DNA of 64,000 nt from Clusia tigrina (taxonomy: Eukaryota; Arthropoda; Insecta; Diptera; Clusiidae): contig OV050032.1 of assembly GCA_920105625.2 (NCBI GenBank), forward strand, positions 23,107,981 through 23,171,980. Direction: 5' to 3'. Positions 1 to 11,967 of the stretch are shown here, in pieces (position 1 is the first letter of the stretch; each line of letters starts with the position of its first letter). The notes beneath the pieces were generated by a model. The model did no database searches and was not told the origin of the DNA. It worked only from the letters and a program-made list of their open reading frames with translations. The position numbers were made by a program, and so were the translations under genes.

Positions 1-1369
1 TTAAATTTTAGCATATCAACTCGATCAGTTATGCATGCACTTTTCCGCTCACTCATCCAAGCCACATTGCACCAGGCACAAGGCAGCTCGCTGTGGTGGC
101 TTCCAGAACAATTTGAACACACTTTTTATATTGAATATGTTTGCAATTACGTTAAAGAGCTGCCAATTATCGACACCTACATACATACTTGAAGAATCTA
201 TTTCGTATTACATACATCAAATACAAATAGAGCAAAGAAATTACTATAGTCGATCGTACCGCCTGTTTGAAATGCACTACACTGACGTATGTTTTACTCT
301 TGCATAATGTGTGGCAAACGTATGCCCAAATATAATGTCCAAGAAGACTGGAGAACCGCCATAGACGAAGGTCTCCAAGCACTCAGGCAAGTGATGATCA
401 TTGTACTAAAAGCCTGGAAGTAGTAGTGGGAGGCGAGATTTGTATACAGCATGTAGTATAAAGAGCAGTTTGAGCGATGCACTGTACTTTCACATGTCCC
501 AAAGACTACCAATCAAAATGTTTGCAAATATTGAAAAAAATTTATATAGTACATAAAGTTGATTTATTCGAGTTGGCGGGACAAAATAGTTAGATTATAT
601 ATAGTAGTTAGATTAAAAAGTGGCATAGTGATATCATTTTTACTAGTTGATAACATCTTTTTATGGGAACAGAGGCATATAGAAATTAGAAAAATTTCAC
701 CCCAATAACTATCTTGATTCCTGAAATAGGGAATTTATAATAAAATATATGTAGAAAAAGTATATATATTTGTTATCAGATTTTAGCCAAAAACTTCTCA
801 TCACATCCAGGTATTCAATTATGGGTACATGTAAAATTTCAGCCCAATATCTTTGTGGTTGCACAGCTGTGCTATTACAGGAAGCGACATTGTTAAATTT
901 GATTAAGAAAGTATGTAAAAAGATATATAAACACATTCAAATTTGTCAAGCCTCTTTTTGAGACTATGCAGTTAACTTTCGGATGTGTAATACAAGAAAG
1001 CTGTTTTACAGACTTCATGACGCTACCTTAAATGCCGAAATGCTTGTTTGTACTCAAAAAGTGAGAATTTCACAGCTGTGGTGGTAGTGATATGATTAAA
1101 ACCGAGAGAAACTATTAACATGAACAACTTAAAATTATGCATGCCGAAGAAACTAAAAAATCTGTTTACCTGAGTTACCCATATTGCCACTACGATCGAT
1201 TATAAGGATCCCATTGCTGCCAAAGCTGTGCTAATACTGGTTCCACGTGGGATGACGATAAAATGTGATAATGTAAAAAGTGAATATACTTTATATTGTC
1301 TTAAAAAAATCAACATTGACTTTGTTGCCAGGCAGTTATGTACGAGTATATGGTTTCTCAGTTTGCCTT
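1..1369. other. AT-rich intergenic sequence
   Basis: Short frames occur on both strands, but none shows a recognisable domain, a credible start context or splice sites. I see no RNA gene or coherent repeat here. It is treated as non-coding. Confidence 0.6.
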
Positions 1370-1540
1370 GGGGCAGCGAATCGAATACTTTCCGGGTTGG
1401 AGTAGTTAAATCCATCCGCACGACGTGATAGCCGCTGGATTTTGATTCGCTCAACTATATCAATATCGGTGTATAGCTCGTACAACTCATTGTTCCATCT
1501 GATCCGTTACTTGCCGGAAAGACTTTACACAGAATTTTTC
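1370..1540 (-). mobile_element. RTE/endonuclease-RT type ORF2 C-terminal fragment (part A)
   Basis: Read on the minus strand, this stretch gives pieces such as NNELYELYTDIDIVERIKIQ and, in another frame, VVRMDLTTPTRKVFDSLPQG. That order (ELY..DIV..IKIQRL, then HVVRM....TPT.KVF) matches the C-terminal tail of many insect endonuclease-reverse-transcriptase ORFs of the RTE/craniofacial-development-protein-2-like group. The reading frame shifts once between the two pieces, so it is a dead fragment. The next piece of the same tail lies at 1546-1670 on the opposite strand. The family call is by eye and the fragment is short. Confidence 0.55.
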
Positions 1541-1545
1541 TATCA

Positions 1546-1672
1546 AAGAAGACCACCACTGAAATGGAAAGACCAAGTTTAGGTGACCTGTCTGAACGCA
1601 AAATTTCCAACTGGTGTCAGCGTGCGCTGAGCAGAGACGACTGGCGAAGGCTCATTATGCGGCATTGACCCA
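1546..1672 (+). mobile_element. RTE/endonuclease-RT type ORF2 C-terminal fragment (part B)
   Basis: The plus strand reads PLKWKDQV, then after a one-base frameshift GDLSERKISNWCQRALSRDD followed by WRRLI and a stop at about 1668. The pattern PLRWKDQV..DL....I.NW...A..RD.WR is the extreme C-terminus of the tail whose preceding part is found at 1370-1540 in the opposite orientation. An in-frame TAG and the frameshift show it is inactive. Confidence 0.6.
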
Positions 1673-4060
1673 CTAGGAGTGTTCGCCATCTAAGAAGAAA
1701 TATATGGTTTACAAATTATGTGTGTATATATATGTAAAATGTCACACAAGAACACGCAAAACTACGAAGAAGGTTCCAGAAAGGTTTAGCCAACAAATTA
1801 CTTATAAATATTTCTGAGTAGTCTACTACACATATTTGAGTAGGGGGATGTAGTAGTACCCGATTGAATCACCAAGTGCGTGACCAAATGGAAATGTGTA
1901 TGCTTACAAATCGCATGCCTCCAGCTTAAAGTATCACTGGCTAGCGATAGTGAGTGCCGTTGTTCTGCCAACTGTCAGCCGTATTTGACCCAGTACTGAA
2001 CTACGACATTGGCCGCTTTTATTCATCGGTCTTGACCACAACAGGCATGTTAGTGCCTCAGTGTGGTTCGCTAAATGCCTGTAAAGTAAACAACGAGATG
2101 CACTCGCATGATTGTATGGGGATGGGCCAGAATGAGCCCCTGACAAGGCAGGTCCTTGCTTATGAGCAATTTCGTTGTGCTTGGTCTTTATGTGCGTTTA
2201 TTTAATAAATATTTTAAATGCCAATTTGTTTCTAGTTGAGTGTGGTGATATAATAGAAGTATATTCCAAAAGTACAGAGCGCACATAAAATTTGTTGTTT
2301 GTCATTGGCGTGTAAAAACGTCTACGGCCGCTGAGCTATTATGGTAATTGTCGTAAGTTGGTTTGTTTGTTTTTAACGATTGAGTGTTTTTTCCTTTTTT
2401 ACTTCGATTTGAAATCAAATTAAGTAAAGTCAATAGCGTTGAATGCAAAATCAGTTCGTGGAATACCTACAATTCTGCTGCTACTTAGTTAACTTGTGTG
2501 TGATTTTAAGAGTATCAGTGTGTGTGTGTGCGTCAGTGTGTTTCGGTTCACCTATATTGTGCCGCATATTATTGATATCGTTTGCGACGTTGTACATTGC
2601 GTACGTATATGTAGTACGAGAGACTATTGCGTCACATGACTTACTTCTGTGAAAGTTAAATTTGTGGTGTGAGCATACACCATTTTATATACCGAAGCCA
2701 AGCAATGGCATAATTCCGCACTCCTGCGAATTAGAGTAGATACATTAGCCACAGTTACAGTTATAGTTATAGATACAAATACATATGCGAATTTATCTCA
2801 TAACCACGGATGTGGCAGCAACAGTTGCTGATGTGAGTCAAAATTTGGCACACTCGCCCGCCGTTCACTTAAGATTGTTTAGCAACTCCTTAAAAGAAAA
2901 TATAAAGCAACAACAAAACAAAAACAAAAACACGAACCAAGGCAAATTAAAAGCTAAACTGAGAGCTTTGACTCGTATTTGGAAGCGATTTGCACCATTT
3001 TCATATTTGGAGCATATTAAAATACACATTTGTATATGTATCCCATACTCGTAACTTTGTTGCAACGCCGAGAGCACCGAGTGCGGAGGGTACACACGGT
3101 AAGGTACCGCATTGTCGCAGCGTTACTTTAACCGGTTGTTCCCAATAAAACAAAATCGAAAACAAAAACACAAACTCAAATACAAAAACAAGAAATGTTT
3201 TTTTTTTTTAACTTCAGCTGATCGCATTTACGCCATTGCAGCAAATCGATTTTAACTGCCGCTGCCGCTCATAATCGGCCAACCGCATTTCAGACCTGGC
3301 TAGCAGACAAGTAAGAGTGGATGTAGGACTTATGGTATCTGTACATATGTAAATCTATATGCACATATCTCAAAAAAATAACAAAATCAACAAATCGCTC
3401 ACGTCTAAGCATATCTAACTTCACAGTTATCGTTGCGGTACGTTGAAGTACGAGAACAAATTCATACAAAATTGCGGATTGTTAGATAAAAAGTTGCCAG
3501 ACCCGTTCTGCCTGTGCCTGCCATTGCCTGCAATTACCCACTATTTAACACACGTCAGAAGTGCTTCTCGCACTGAAGTGCATATACCCCCAACAAGCAT
3601 TAACGCCGCTTTATCTGCTTATACAACACAATATCCACTGCCACAATATCTGCAGACCTTGGAAAACGTACAATTACCGCTTGTCACATTGTGTAATTCG
3701 TGCACAACCAGAAGAAAATACGAGTATCTATTTAGCAGGAACACAAATCAACGATGCTCGCATTCGTAGTTGCTGGAATTCGAACTACTCGGAGCGGTGA
3801 ACATTTTTCAATTGTTCTGTTTTAAGTGTGTTTTCGCTACAGAAAATCCGAAACAAGAAATCGTTTATTATGCATTTATATTATGATCTGATGTAGTTCG
3901 GAATAAAATTTACTAAAATACTACAACTAAAATATGAGTACTAACTACCACTAATTTTCATTTGTAATTCAAAATTTTGAAATCCTTGGTTATGAAATAA
4001 TGAGAACATTTTAGTTCCTTTCAAAGGAAGTAAATTTGAAACGGACCTTAATAAGTTCCA
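1673..4060. other. Unassigned region, possibly untranslated-exon-like
   Basis: The segment 2280-3780 is less AT-rich than its surroundings and carries CA-rich, transcript-like sequence. Frames at 2785-3054 (89 codons) and 3443-3769 (108 codons) have no recognisable domain, and the first is a low-complexity Lys/Asn/Gln sequence. It could include non-coding exons, but I cannot define splice sites or a promoter with confidence. Confidence 0.3.
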
Positions 4061-4160
4061 ATAGTAATGGAAAAAATTCCATTCCAATTTTAATGAATTG
4101 TTATTAAAATTTCATCAATATAATATATAATATTATCAATTCATATTATAATATTATAGA

Positions 4161-4250
4161 TTCAAGTTATTACAAAGAATATTCTCTAAAGCACTGTTTA
4201 GAATATGCATTTAACAGTGCTTTATAGAATATTCTTTGTAATGACTTGAA
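4161..4250. repeat. Long hairpin: 40-bp inverted repeat with 10-nt loop
   Basis: The left arm 4161-4200 and the reverse complement of the right arm 4211-4250 agree at 37 of 40 positions and are separated by a 10-base loop (GAATATGCAT). Further AT-rich inverted sequence flanks both arms, out to roughly 4090 and 4290. The stem length and small loop fit a pre-miRNA or siRNA-type hairpin. The AT-rich flanking palindrome would also fit a foldback MITE. The sequence alone does not decide between them. Confidence 0.75.
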
Positions 4251-4290
4251 TATATAATATGAATATGAAATGATAATATTATAATGATAA

Positions 4291-5688
4291 ATTACAACTT
4301 ACTTTGAAATCGATGGCCACCAACAGATATTTGGAATTCGAAAAAACACTTCCTAAAGTAATCTTTATGAACCAGTTCTGGTGGGATGAGTATGTGGCGT
4401 TTGGGAATGAAGAAAACAGCATGAGTATTCCCCAAAAGGAAACCATATTATTCGTATTCATGTTTCATACAGATTTATACAGGATGGACCATCGGCTGAT
4501 TCCTTTTTAAATTACATGTTGTTTTGGCTCTGGAACCTCTTTCGCGCTCAAAAAAGTGACAATTTATGAGTAGCACATCTCCGCGGTACGAAATTAATCG
4601 CTTTACAGTTGAACAATTTTTCGAAATATTGAAAAGTTATTTTCAAAGTTGAGTTCCAGAAACAGTGCGCTTTTTGAAAAGAAAATTCGGTCGAAATACT
4701 CACCCAGGTACTGTTGGTTTAAACATATTTTAATGACTATGTTTATCGTTAACGCCTGATTTAGATACGGATGATTAATTCTATTTTCTAATTCTTATTC
4801 TGTACTCTTACTACTTTTTCGTCCCTTTCTTCATTTCCCATTCTTCTAATAGATTCCGTGACTGTTGCGAGTATACTCTGTACCTTGTACTGTACTATAC
4901 TGTGTACACTTCTATATCGGTACTTTACCTAAAATAAAGGTTCTCTGTCGTAGTCTATTCAAACAAAGTGGAGGGTTGGAAGTTTTAAAAAAAACATAAA
5001 TAATAATAATAATTCGGCAAATAACGAGCACACCACGAGTATACCTGTATAACAACTTATATACATGTTTCTATTTAGATGCAGATCACAGTAGGCATAT
5101 TTACATTATACTTAAGAATGCATGTGAAAGGTAACTTCCTACAGCAACTTTAATATTCATTATAAAACAGTTGGTAATATCGCCCGGTGGCCAGAATTCC
5201 TGTCTTATTCGGAAGTGAAGTAGATCGAGACTTTACTTACATCAGTCTGCTGAGTCTGCTTCTTAATATCCCGGTCTGGCCCGACATTTCCTAAATAGAG
5301 CAATCGGAAACTACTTTGCACCAGCCCCCCGTTTAGCTAATACCACACAGAAACTGCTTCCAATCTGCTAATCTGAACTGCCGCGGGGCTTCATTAGACC
5401 ACCTCGGAGCCGCTGCGTGCCCTTCTGACTCCATTATGCAACTTGTGTTGTTGTGCTATTGAAGCCAGAATGATACCTTCTTCTCTCAATATACCAGAAC
5501 TATCCTACGGTGATGATTAAACCAACGCAATTGGCATAAACCCATTTCCAGCTGACTTGTTTTAAGCATAATGCTACGTTCTGCTAATATTCTAAGGTCT
5601 CTGCCTTAAACCTAATTTTAGTTTAATCTCATACACCCAAATTAGTTATCAACTTGCAGCCTTAATTTCTGGCAAATGCTTGCATACT
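4291..5688. other. Intergenic; local GC-richer patch at about 5.16-5.50 kb
   Basis: No gene is recognised. At 5160-5500 the base composition is clearly richer in G+C than the surroundings, as often seen in transposon remnants. The minus strand has a short open frame beginning MESEGHAAAPRW, but I could not tie it to any family. Confidence 0.35.
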
Positions 5689-5694
5689 TTTATT
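5689..5694 (-). terminator. Poly(A) signal AATAAA for the 72-codon gene
   Basis: TTTATT on the plus strand reads AATAAA on the minus strand, about 120 bases after the stop codon at 5813-5815. This is a normal 3' UTR length for a compact fly gene. Confidence 0.45.
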
Positions 5695-5812
5695 TTTTGA
5701 TGAGTTATTTCAAAAATATAAGAATGCAAATACACACACACCCACATGACAATTGTCACACTTATTCATGCATGCAAGCATGCATGTATGCATGTGCTCA
5801 CCTACGATTAGT

Positions 5813-6031
5813 CTAGGCAATGAGGAAGTTCAGTAGAAATCCAAAAATCTTATTCGCTGTACTATTACTGGGCGCTTTGGTTGCTTGCGTTTGCGCATGC
5901 GCATCCAAATCACCATATCGCAAAATATACCATTCGGCGACCAAATATATGGCCACGGTGATGAGACCGAACTTCAGATAAATTTTGAAAATGTCAAATA
6001 CGAGCGCAAACAGATTCTGCAAGCATTCCAT
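5813..6031 (-). CDS. Small membrane protein, 72 aa, single exon (unknown function)
   Basis: The ATG at 6031-6029 sits in a good start context (GCGCCATGG) and opens 72 codons ending with TAG at 5815-5813. The upstream in-frame codons begin at a TTG, so this is the first ATG. The protein starts MECLQNLFALVFDIFKIYLK, then has a hydrophobic segment (about residues 21-38, probably membrane-spanning), a polar stretch with AHAQTQATK, and a short hydrophobic C-terminus. A TATA box and initiator lie at the right distance upstream, and an AATAAA lies downstream, so the whole transcription unit would be about 350 bp with a 5' leader of only about 13 nt. I do not recognise the family. A GTGAGC donor-like site shortly after the stop leaves open that this is the first exon of something longer. 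Confidence 0.6.
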   Translation of the reverse strand: MECLQNLFALVFDIFKIYLKFGLITVAIYLVAEWYILRYGDLDAHAQTQATKAPSNSTANKIFGFLLNFLIA

Positions 6032-6043
6032 GGCGCAAGCGGA

Positions 6044-6074
6044 TGACAACGAAGTCGAAGCGTTGCGATTTATA
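6044..6074 (-). promoter_or_regulatory. TATA box and initiator of the 72-codon gene
   Basis: On the minus strand TATAAAT occupies 6074-6068 and an initiator-like TCATCC places the start A at 6044. The first T of the TATA box is therefore at -30, which is the spacing used by fly RNA polymerase II core promoters. The ATG follows 13 nt after the inferred start. Confidence 0.55.
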
Positions 6075-9000
6075 GCGCTCCCAAGCTACTCTTGACGCAT
6101 GCGAACTCTTTTCCAGCGCCTGCGAATTTATGCTAATGCCGTGTGTGTGACCAAATTGACAAATAGGTAAATATTTCTTGGATCAGGTGTTGTGTTGTTT
6201 TTGCAGTGGTGGAGTAATGGAACGGGGTCGGTCGGTAATGCTGCCTGCCGCTGTCCAGTTATGCAAGTGTTTGGCTAATTCGACTATTTCTTTTATTTTT
6301 CGAACTATTGTTTTGGTTTTTACTTTTTGTCTCCGCCTTTGTTTTTGAAAAGTCGGCTATGCGGATTGCGCTATCCGCTTCATGGATGTTGGAATTTGTT
6401 TCCGATTGCATTTGGCCGTTGCACATTGACTGCTCTGTCAGTTGTCCATGATTCACTTAATTATGATTTTGTATTTAGTTTATTGAGTCGTTCAATCGAT
6501 GTTGAATGGTTTTATCGGTGTTGAGAAGGACGCTCAGTCGATCATAATTACTATTTACGCTGGAGCAAAGTTTCAGTTTTTAACGAGATTAGGCTTTCCA
6601 ACAAATTTTGTGCGAGGGATGTGCGCTTTCAGCCTAACGGCGGTGGGAGTTTTCAGCTGTAAGGAAATAATCTAAATTTGAAAAATGTTTATAATAAGTG
6701 TAGTTCATTCTAACAAAGAAGATAAGGCCCATACGGAATATAGGCAAAGGTGATCTGAAAAAATTGTTATCTGATTCTCTTCATATTATTAATACTAAAT
6801 TATTAACTTGCACAACATTGTAATTGAAAAGGCGTAAGAACAGTCACTGATGCTCAATGCTCAAGTCTGAAGAAATATCGAAATATACTACAGGCATAAT
6901 AGAGTGTAGTGTAATGATTAAACCTAAAAATTCTGAAAGAGATTAAAACACTGGTAATCCTCTTAACAAAATCTATTTAAATAATAAATTACGGATTAAA
7001 TATTCTAAGAACCGACATGTGATTGTCTAAAATATGCTTTGAGAAACTGTTGTAAAAAGCTGGATGAAGGTCTGCATGTATATCCTGAATACTTTACCGA
7101 ATAGAGATAAGCGAATGTAGTGGGAATTTGAAACAACAGTTGGAAGTTAGTATACCAAGTTATAAATATATCACGCAGGAATGATAACCTTGTCTGTTAA
7201 ATTATGGCGAGTCAGAAATGAATTTAGTTTTTACGGATACTTCCTTTTAGTTTGTTTACTGAGTAAATTAATTGAATAATGTTTGCTGAAGAATCCTGGT
7301 GGAATTGATTCTAAATTTGGAACACTTTTTGCTACTACGGCACATTTTTGAGCAGCACAATCTACAAATGTTTGGTTTATGATCTTAACAACGCATACTA
7401 CAATAATAACTCATCTTATTTCATATAATGACAGATTTTAGTTTATATAAAGACTCTTTGTAATGCGTTTACGTTGATTAAGTGACAACAGAGGAAGAGG
7501 GAGGAGTTGTGACTGTCTTAAACTGGGCCAGAACATAATAGCTGGAAAATACAGATATCTGGTCAAAGAGAATGTTCCAGAATCGTTCACTCAGGTCCAC
7601 GATAACTTTGTAAAAAAAAACTTTTCAAATAAAAATGTTGATCAAAAAGCAAGAAAATTAAAAACAAAAAGAAAATAAAAAGGTAAAACGGCCCAAAACA
7701 AGTTGCACGGTGCAATCTTCAACGTATTTCAAGTCGATTGCCTTCGATTTGACAGCGATTGTGCCTGCTGTGCGAGCGTTAAGTGATTCACTAAAAATAT
7801 TTTTTCTTTTCATTTAATGTAAGTATTTAAATGTCGAAGTTGAAACGCGCGTAAATTTTGAGTAGACGGCAAGTGAGCTTAAACCAGAAACGACAGCCAA
7901 GGCAGAAGCAGAAGCAGCAGTAGCATCAGGCAGAAGAGTGCGAAGAAAAGTTCACTGGCTGGTTTTATAGTTTCTTGAAGAAACAAAAAAAAAAAAAAAA
8001 ACGGAAAAACACAAACAGAAAATTAAACCGCAGGCCTATGGGCAGAAGGTACGAATATGTGCAAACTCATTTGAAACGGCGACCTGCTGACATTTTCGTC
8101 AACACAGAGATAAAATCTGCTTCTCTGCGATGGCAAACAACGCCAAAATCATAAAACCGCAACAGAAATGAAGTACTCGTAAATTTTAAAATGTGCTGCA
8201 ACGCCGGTGCGTGCTCGCATGCATTGGTCTTTCTGTGTGTGGATGTGTCGGATAGTTTTGTTACCTTTTTTTAGATTTGGTAATTACGGCAATTTCTTAA
8301 TTAGCCAATTTCAAACCGTCATAAATTCGCGCCACATCATAATTTATGCCGTTGCATTTGAATTAATGGCAAAAATGCCGCTCCAAATTCACTTACACCA
8401 CATAAACCAAGTCCATTTTGTGTAACCGAAATAAAATCACACCGCACGAATGAACGAGTGTATACGCTGCCTTACATAATAGCAACGTCGAAAAAGTCGT
8501 GATTTGGTTGGCTTGTTGGCCTGCTCGCCTCCACTCGCAGTCCATGAAAATGTGGGTGAGCTGTGTGGCGGGCTGGTGAACTACGTGCGACTTACTTCAG
8601 TTCAGTTCACTTTTTGACACATTAGTAATCATCATGCTGGTTCGTTCAAGAGCAGTGCGCAGCCTGTCAAATGTCGCTGGCGGTTAAGCTGATAATAACA
8701 CAAAACGACGCAACGGTTTCAACACCTCTTGTCGCATAATTGATTAATTAATTGAAATAAATAGGAAGAGAGCTCCTAAATGGGTGTCATTTAATTCATT
8801 AAAACTTAATTAAGCGGCTCTTAGGACAATTGAAAAGTTCAATTAAAGTAAATTAGTTTATTAAAAAAAATTAGTTGGAAATTTGTCATAATTAAGCTGC
8901 TACTCACTCTGTGCGCAGTCAGGATCAAGCTAATTTACATCTCTTCAAAACATATCATTTCGACACATGTATTGATTATCTCTATAGATAGTTTAACTAA

Positions 9001-11577
9001 ATTACTTGTCTTATTCAAACTTACAAACGAGAAAAAAGTATACCTTTTATTTGAACTTTCGACTTATTCCAATATATTTTGATCTATCGCTCACACATTA
9101 AAAGGACGAATTATATATGAATCTATTTCCATTAGCGATTTACTTAAGGCATTCAAATAATAGTCTGCCAAAAATGCTCTGAAAAGAGGGGTAAATCGTA
9201 GATACCTCTGATCGGATAACTAGCACCGCTAAATCGTCCGTTTGCTACACCTATTCTACAGAAAATACCTTTCCCATGCTGGTGTTTCTCAAAGAACACA
9301 AAAAATGAACATAGCAAAAATATAAAAAATGACTCGTACCTCATAACACAAAGCGAAAAAGTGCTCACAAAAATGAGAGTCATCTCAATAAGAAATAGCA
9401 TTTGGAAAATTTCTCATACAAAACGATTTGTGGGCTACTCCTACAATTACAACTATACAACAAAATTGGACCTTGTCATAATCCCGTCAATCCCGTGGCA
9501 AGTGTTTTTAATGTTTTTCGAGATCGCTGAACATGAATAACCATTACATTTTATTCGGATCAAGGGCGGAATCTTACGCTACTGCCACACCCTGATTTCA
9601 ACCGAAAATCCATTAGACAGTTCAGAAAAATGAAGGAATTTTTTGCCCATTGCAGTGTTATCATTGCTTTTTCAAAATACTGGAGGGTCTTCGAAACTAT
9701 AGAATGGTGTTCAGTGAAAACGTTGGCAGCTGATTTACACTAGGCAAATACGCATCCAGGCGGGTTTAGTTAGTGATGAAGTTAATCCCTGCAGTGCTAC
9801 ACGATTCGGCATATACAGGAATTTATTAAAATTTACCATCAAGTCAATATCCGCCAAACGTTATTGGCCGAAATTTATTTCCAGGAAGGAGGCCAATTGA
9901 CGAGGCGACAACAATCCACACGATGATCCATTAGAGTTCAATACATCCCCAAAAATTTCAATGTCGATATTGACCATATATGTATAACCTAAAACTTAAT
10001 ATTCCAGTTAGTATCGATTTAAGATACTTCTTTCCTATATGAGCTTCTTTTGCTTCAAAGTCCTGGCAATGCTTTTGCTATTGACTTCCAAGAAAAGTGG
10101 CCATAAACGAACAAGGATAAATCAATGAGAGGTACCTATATTCATAGATATGAACATAGGACTTCTTTCTGGGCACTCCAAAAAATTACACTTTCAAAAA
10201 TAATAGAGTAAACAATTTAAATTGGTTGCTCATTCGGGCTTTGAATCTGAAGTCAGAAATTCCCCTTTTTAATTTTCTTGGTATACAACACTCGTATAAA
10301 GCTATATTTGATAAATAAACGTACTCACTCTCCCTCTCTGTCCACAAATAAAATCTGGTTCAGAGTAAACTTCACGTTACTGTTTTATTAGCTTATCCAT
10401 GGTTGGTGATTTTAAGATACTCTCCCTACTTGCAGATCGTTCGCGATCAATACTTTTTAATTGTTGGTCTCATGAGACTCGAAAATGTTAATGAAATAAT
10501 TGTAAACTGCCACAGATATAATATAAGCAATAATATATCTGAAAAAGAGACACACTCTCAAAGCAACAGAAAAATAATAAAATACCAGATATACTCACTC
10601 CAATCCAATTCCAATTTGACAACTAAACATTTTTAAGCACTCACCAAGTGAAAGCTCAATCACTGAACAACACCATTCGGCGTGAGAGGTTGCTTCATTT
10701 GGATACCGAAAGTCGAGCTTTTAAGTTCAATATGACATAACAGTGATCGGCAACCTTTTCTAAGCTGTACCATCATGTGGATGCCTATCATAAGTTGGTC
10801 CAGATTTTCACATTATTACACCATATTGAATGATTTGAAATATATGATAAATTGCAGTTTAAATAAAAAGCTTCTGCTATAAGCAGCAGTTGTTCGCATT
10901 AAGTAAATTTCAGACCATCATACGCCCTGTTAGGGACTTTACGATGTCACAGTGATCATTTTCAAAGAAGATTTTACATATGCCGTGGCCAATTATAGTT
11001 CCAAATTGTTGCACTATTTGAAAAACTATTTAAAGAATTTTCGTTTTCGTTCTTTTATTTTAATCCAGTTTATTGGCGTTGACTATATGGCAACCTATAA
11101 AGTTTTGTTTATTCTAATTTCAAATACACACATTTCATTCTTCAATTTAATGCCAACTTTTATTTGAAACAAATGTTGCTAAAATATTATAATTTATATG
11201 GATATAAATAAGGAGAATATTTAGTGTCATATTAATGTTTAAAAACAACATTAAAAAATATGTTTGTGTGTAGTAAATAAAACATGTTGCAAAAAAAGTA
11301 AAACAAAATTGTCAGCAATTAGGTTGAAACGAATATATCTTTTTTTTCTCAAGAACCTATGATTTAATACCAATTAAACCAGTTAGCTTCATACTAAGTG
11401 CGTTGAATGAAAAGTTTGAATGCCGCTGGTTTATACGCCAGATAAATTTAAAGCTCAACTTTCAATACACCCAATGGGGTTGTTCAGTGGCAGCTCAATT
11501 GTATCCGCAAATGCTTCAATAGTAGTATTGGTCCAAATGGAATGCGGGTGTAGATAGAGATCAAGATGTTACTACTA
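6075..11577. other. Long intergenic region
   Basis: No convincing coding region is seen. Two spots look transcript-like but are unproven. Around 7700-7820 a non-coding exon-like stretch ends at a GTAAGT donor (7819). Around 8200-8430 an open frame of 72 codons has no recognisable domain. The rest is AT-rich sequence with homopolymer runs. Confidence 0.4.
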
Positions 11578-11967
11578 GGCGCATTCGATTCGTAACTTGT
11601 ATCGAGCTCGTATCGAGTTGTGCGAATAAGACAGCAAACGAGTAAGTGGTATACTTAGCAGCACTATTTCAACTGTTTTTTAAAATCATTTTAATATAAT
11701 TTAAATCAACACAATAATAATATTAAAAACCAAAGAACAAAATCCAAAGATTAGTTTTTGTTTTCTTTAAATTTAATCATCTAAAATATAAAAAATCCCA
11801 AGGAAATTAGTATGGGTAATTTTTAATCTCGCTGGTTTTCAACAGCAATTTTCAATTGGGAAGCACTTTCTATCGAGGATAGAAAAATTCGCTCGTTTCA
11901 TCCGAGTATAACTTTTTCCATGAAAAAGTCTGTCCTATCGTCGATAGAGTGGCGAATTGAATGCGCC
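11578..11967. mobile_element. MITE, 390 bp, with 15-bp terminal inverted repeats
   Basis: The left end GGCGCATTCGATTCG (11578-11592) and the right end, read in reverse complement, GGCGCATTCAATTCG (11967-11953) match at 14 of 15 bases. Both ends are flanked by TACTA. Taken as 8 bp the flanks are TACTACTA and TACTATTA, a near-perfect target-site duplication of hAT-like length. No transposase frame lies inside. Internal TATCGA-rich sequence near both ends extends the inverted similarity. Confidence 0.65.

Noticed and set aside
2785..3769. Two frames of 89 and 108 codons as possible genes
   Set aside because: Low complexity or no domain, poor start contexts. At best untranslated exons.
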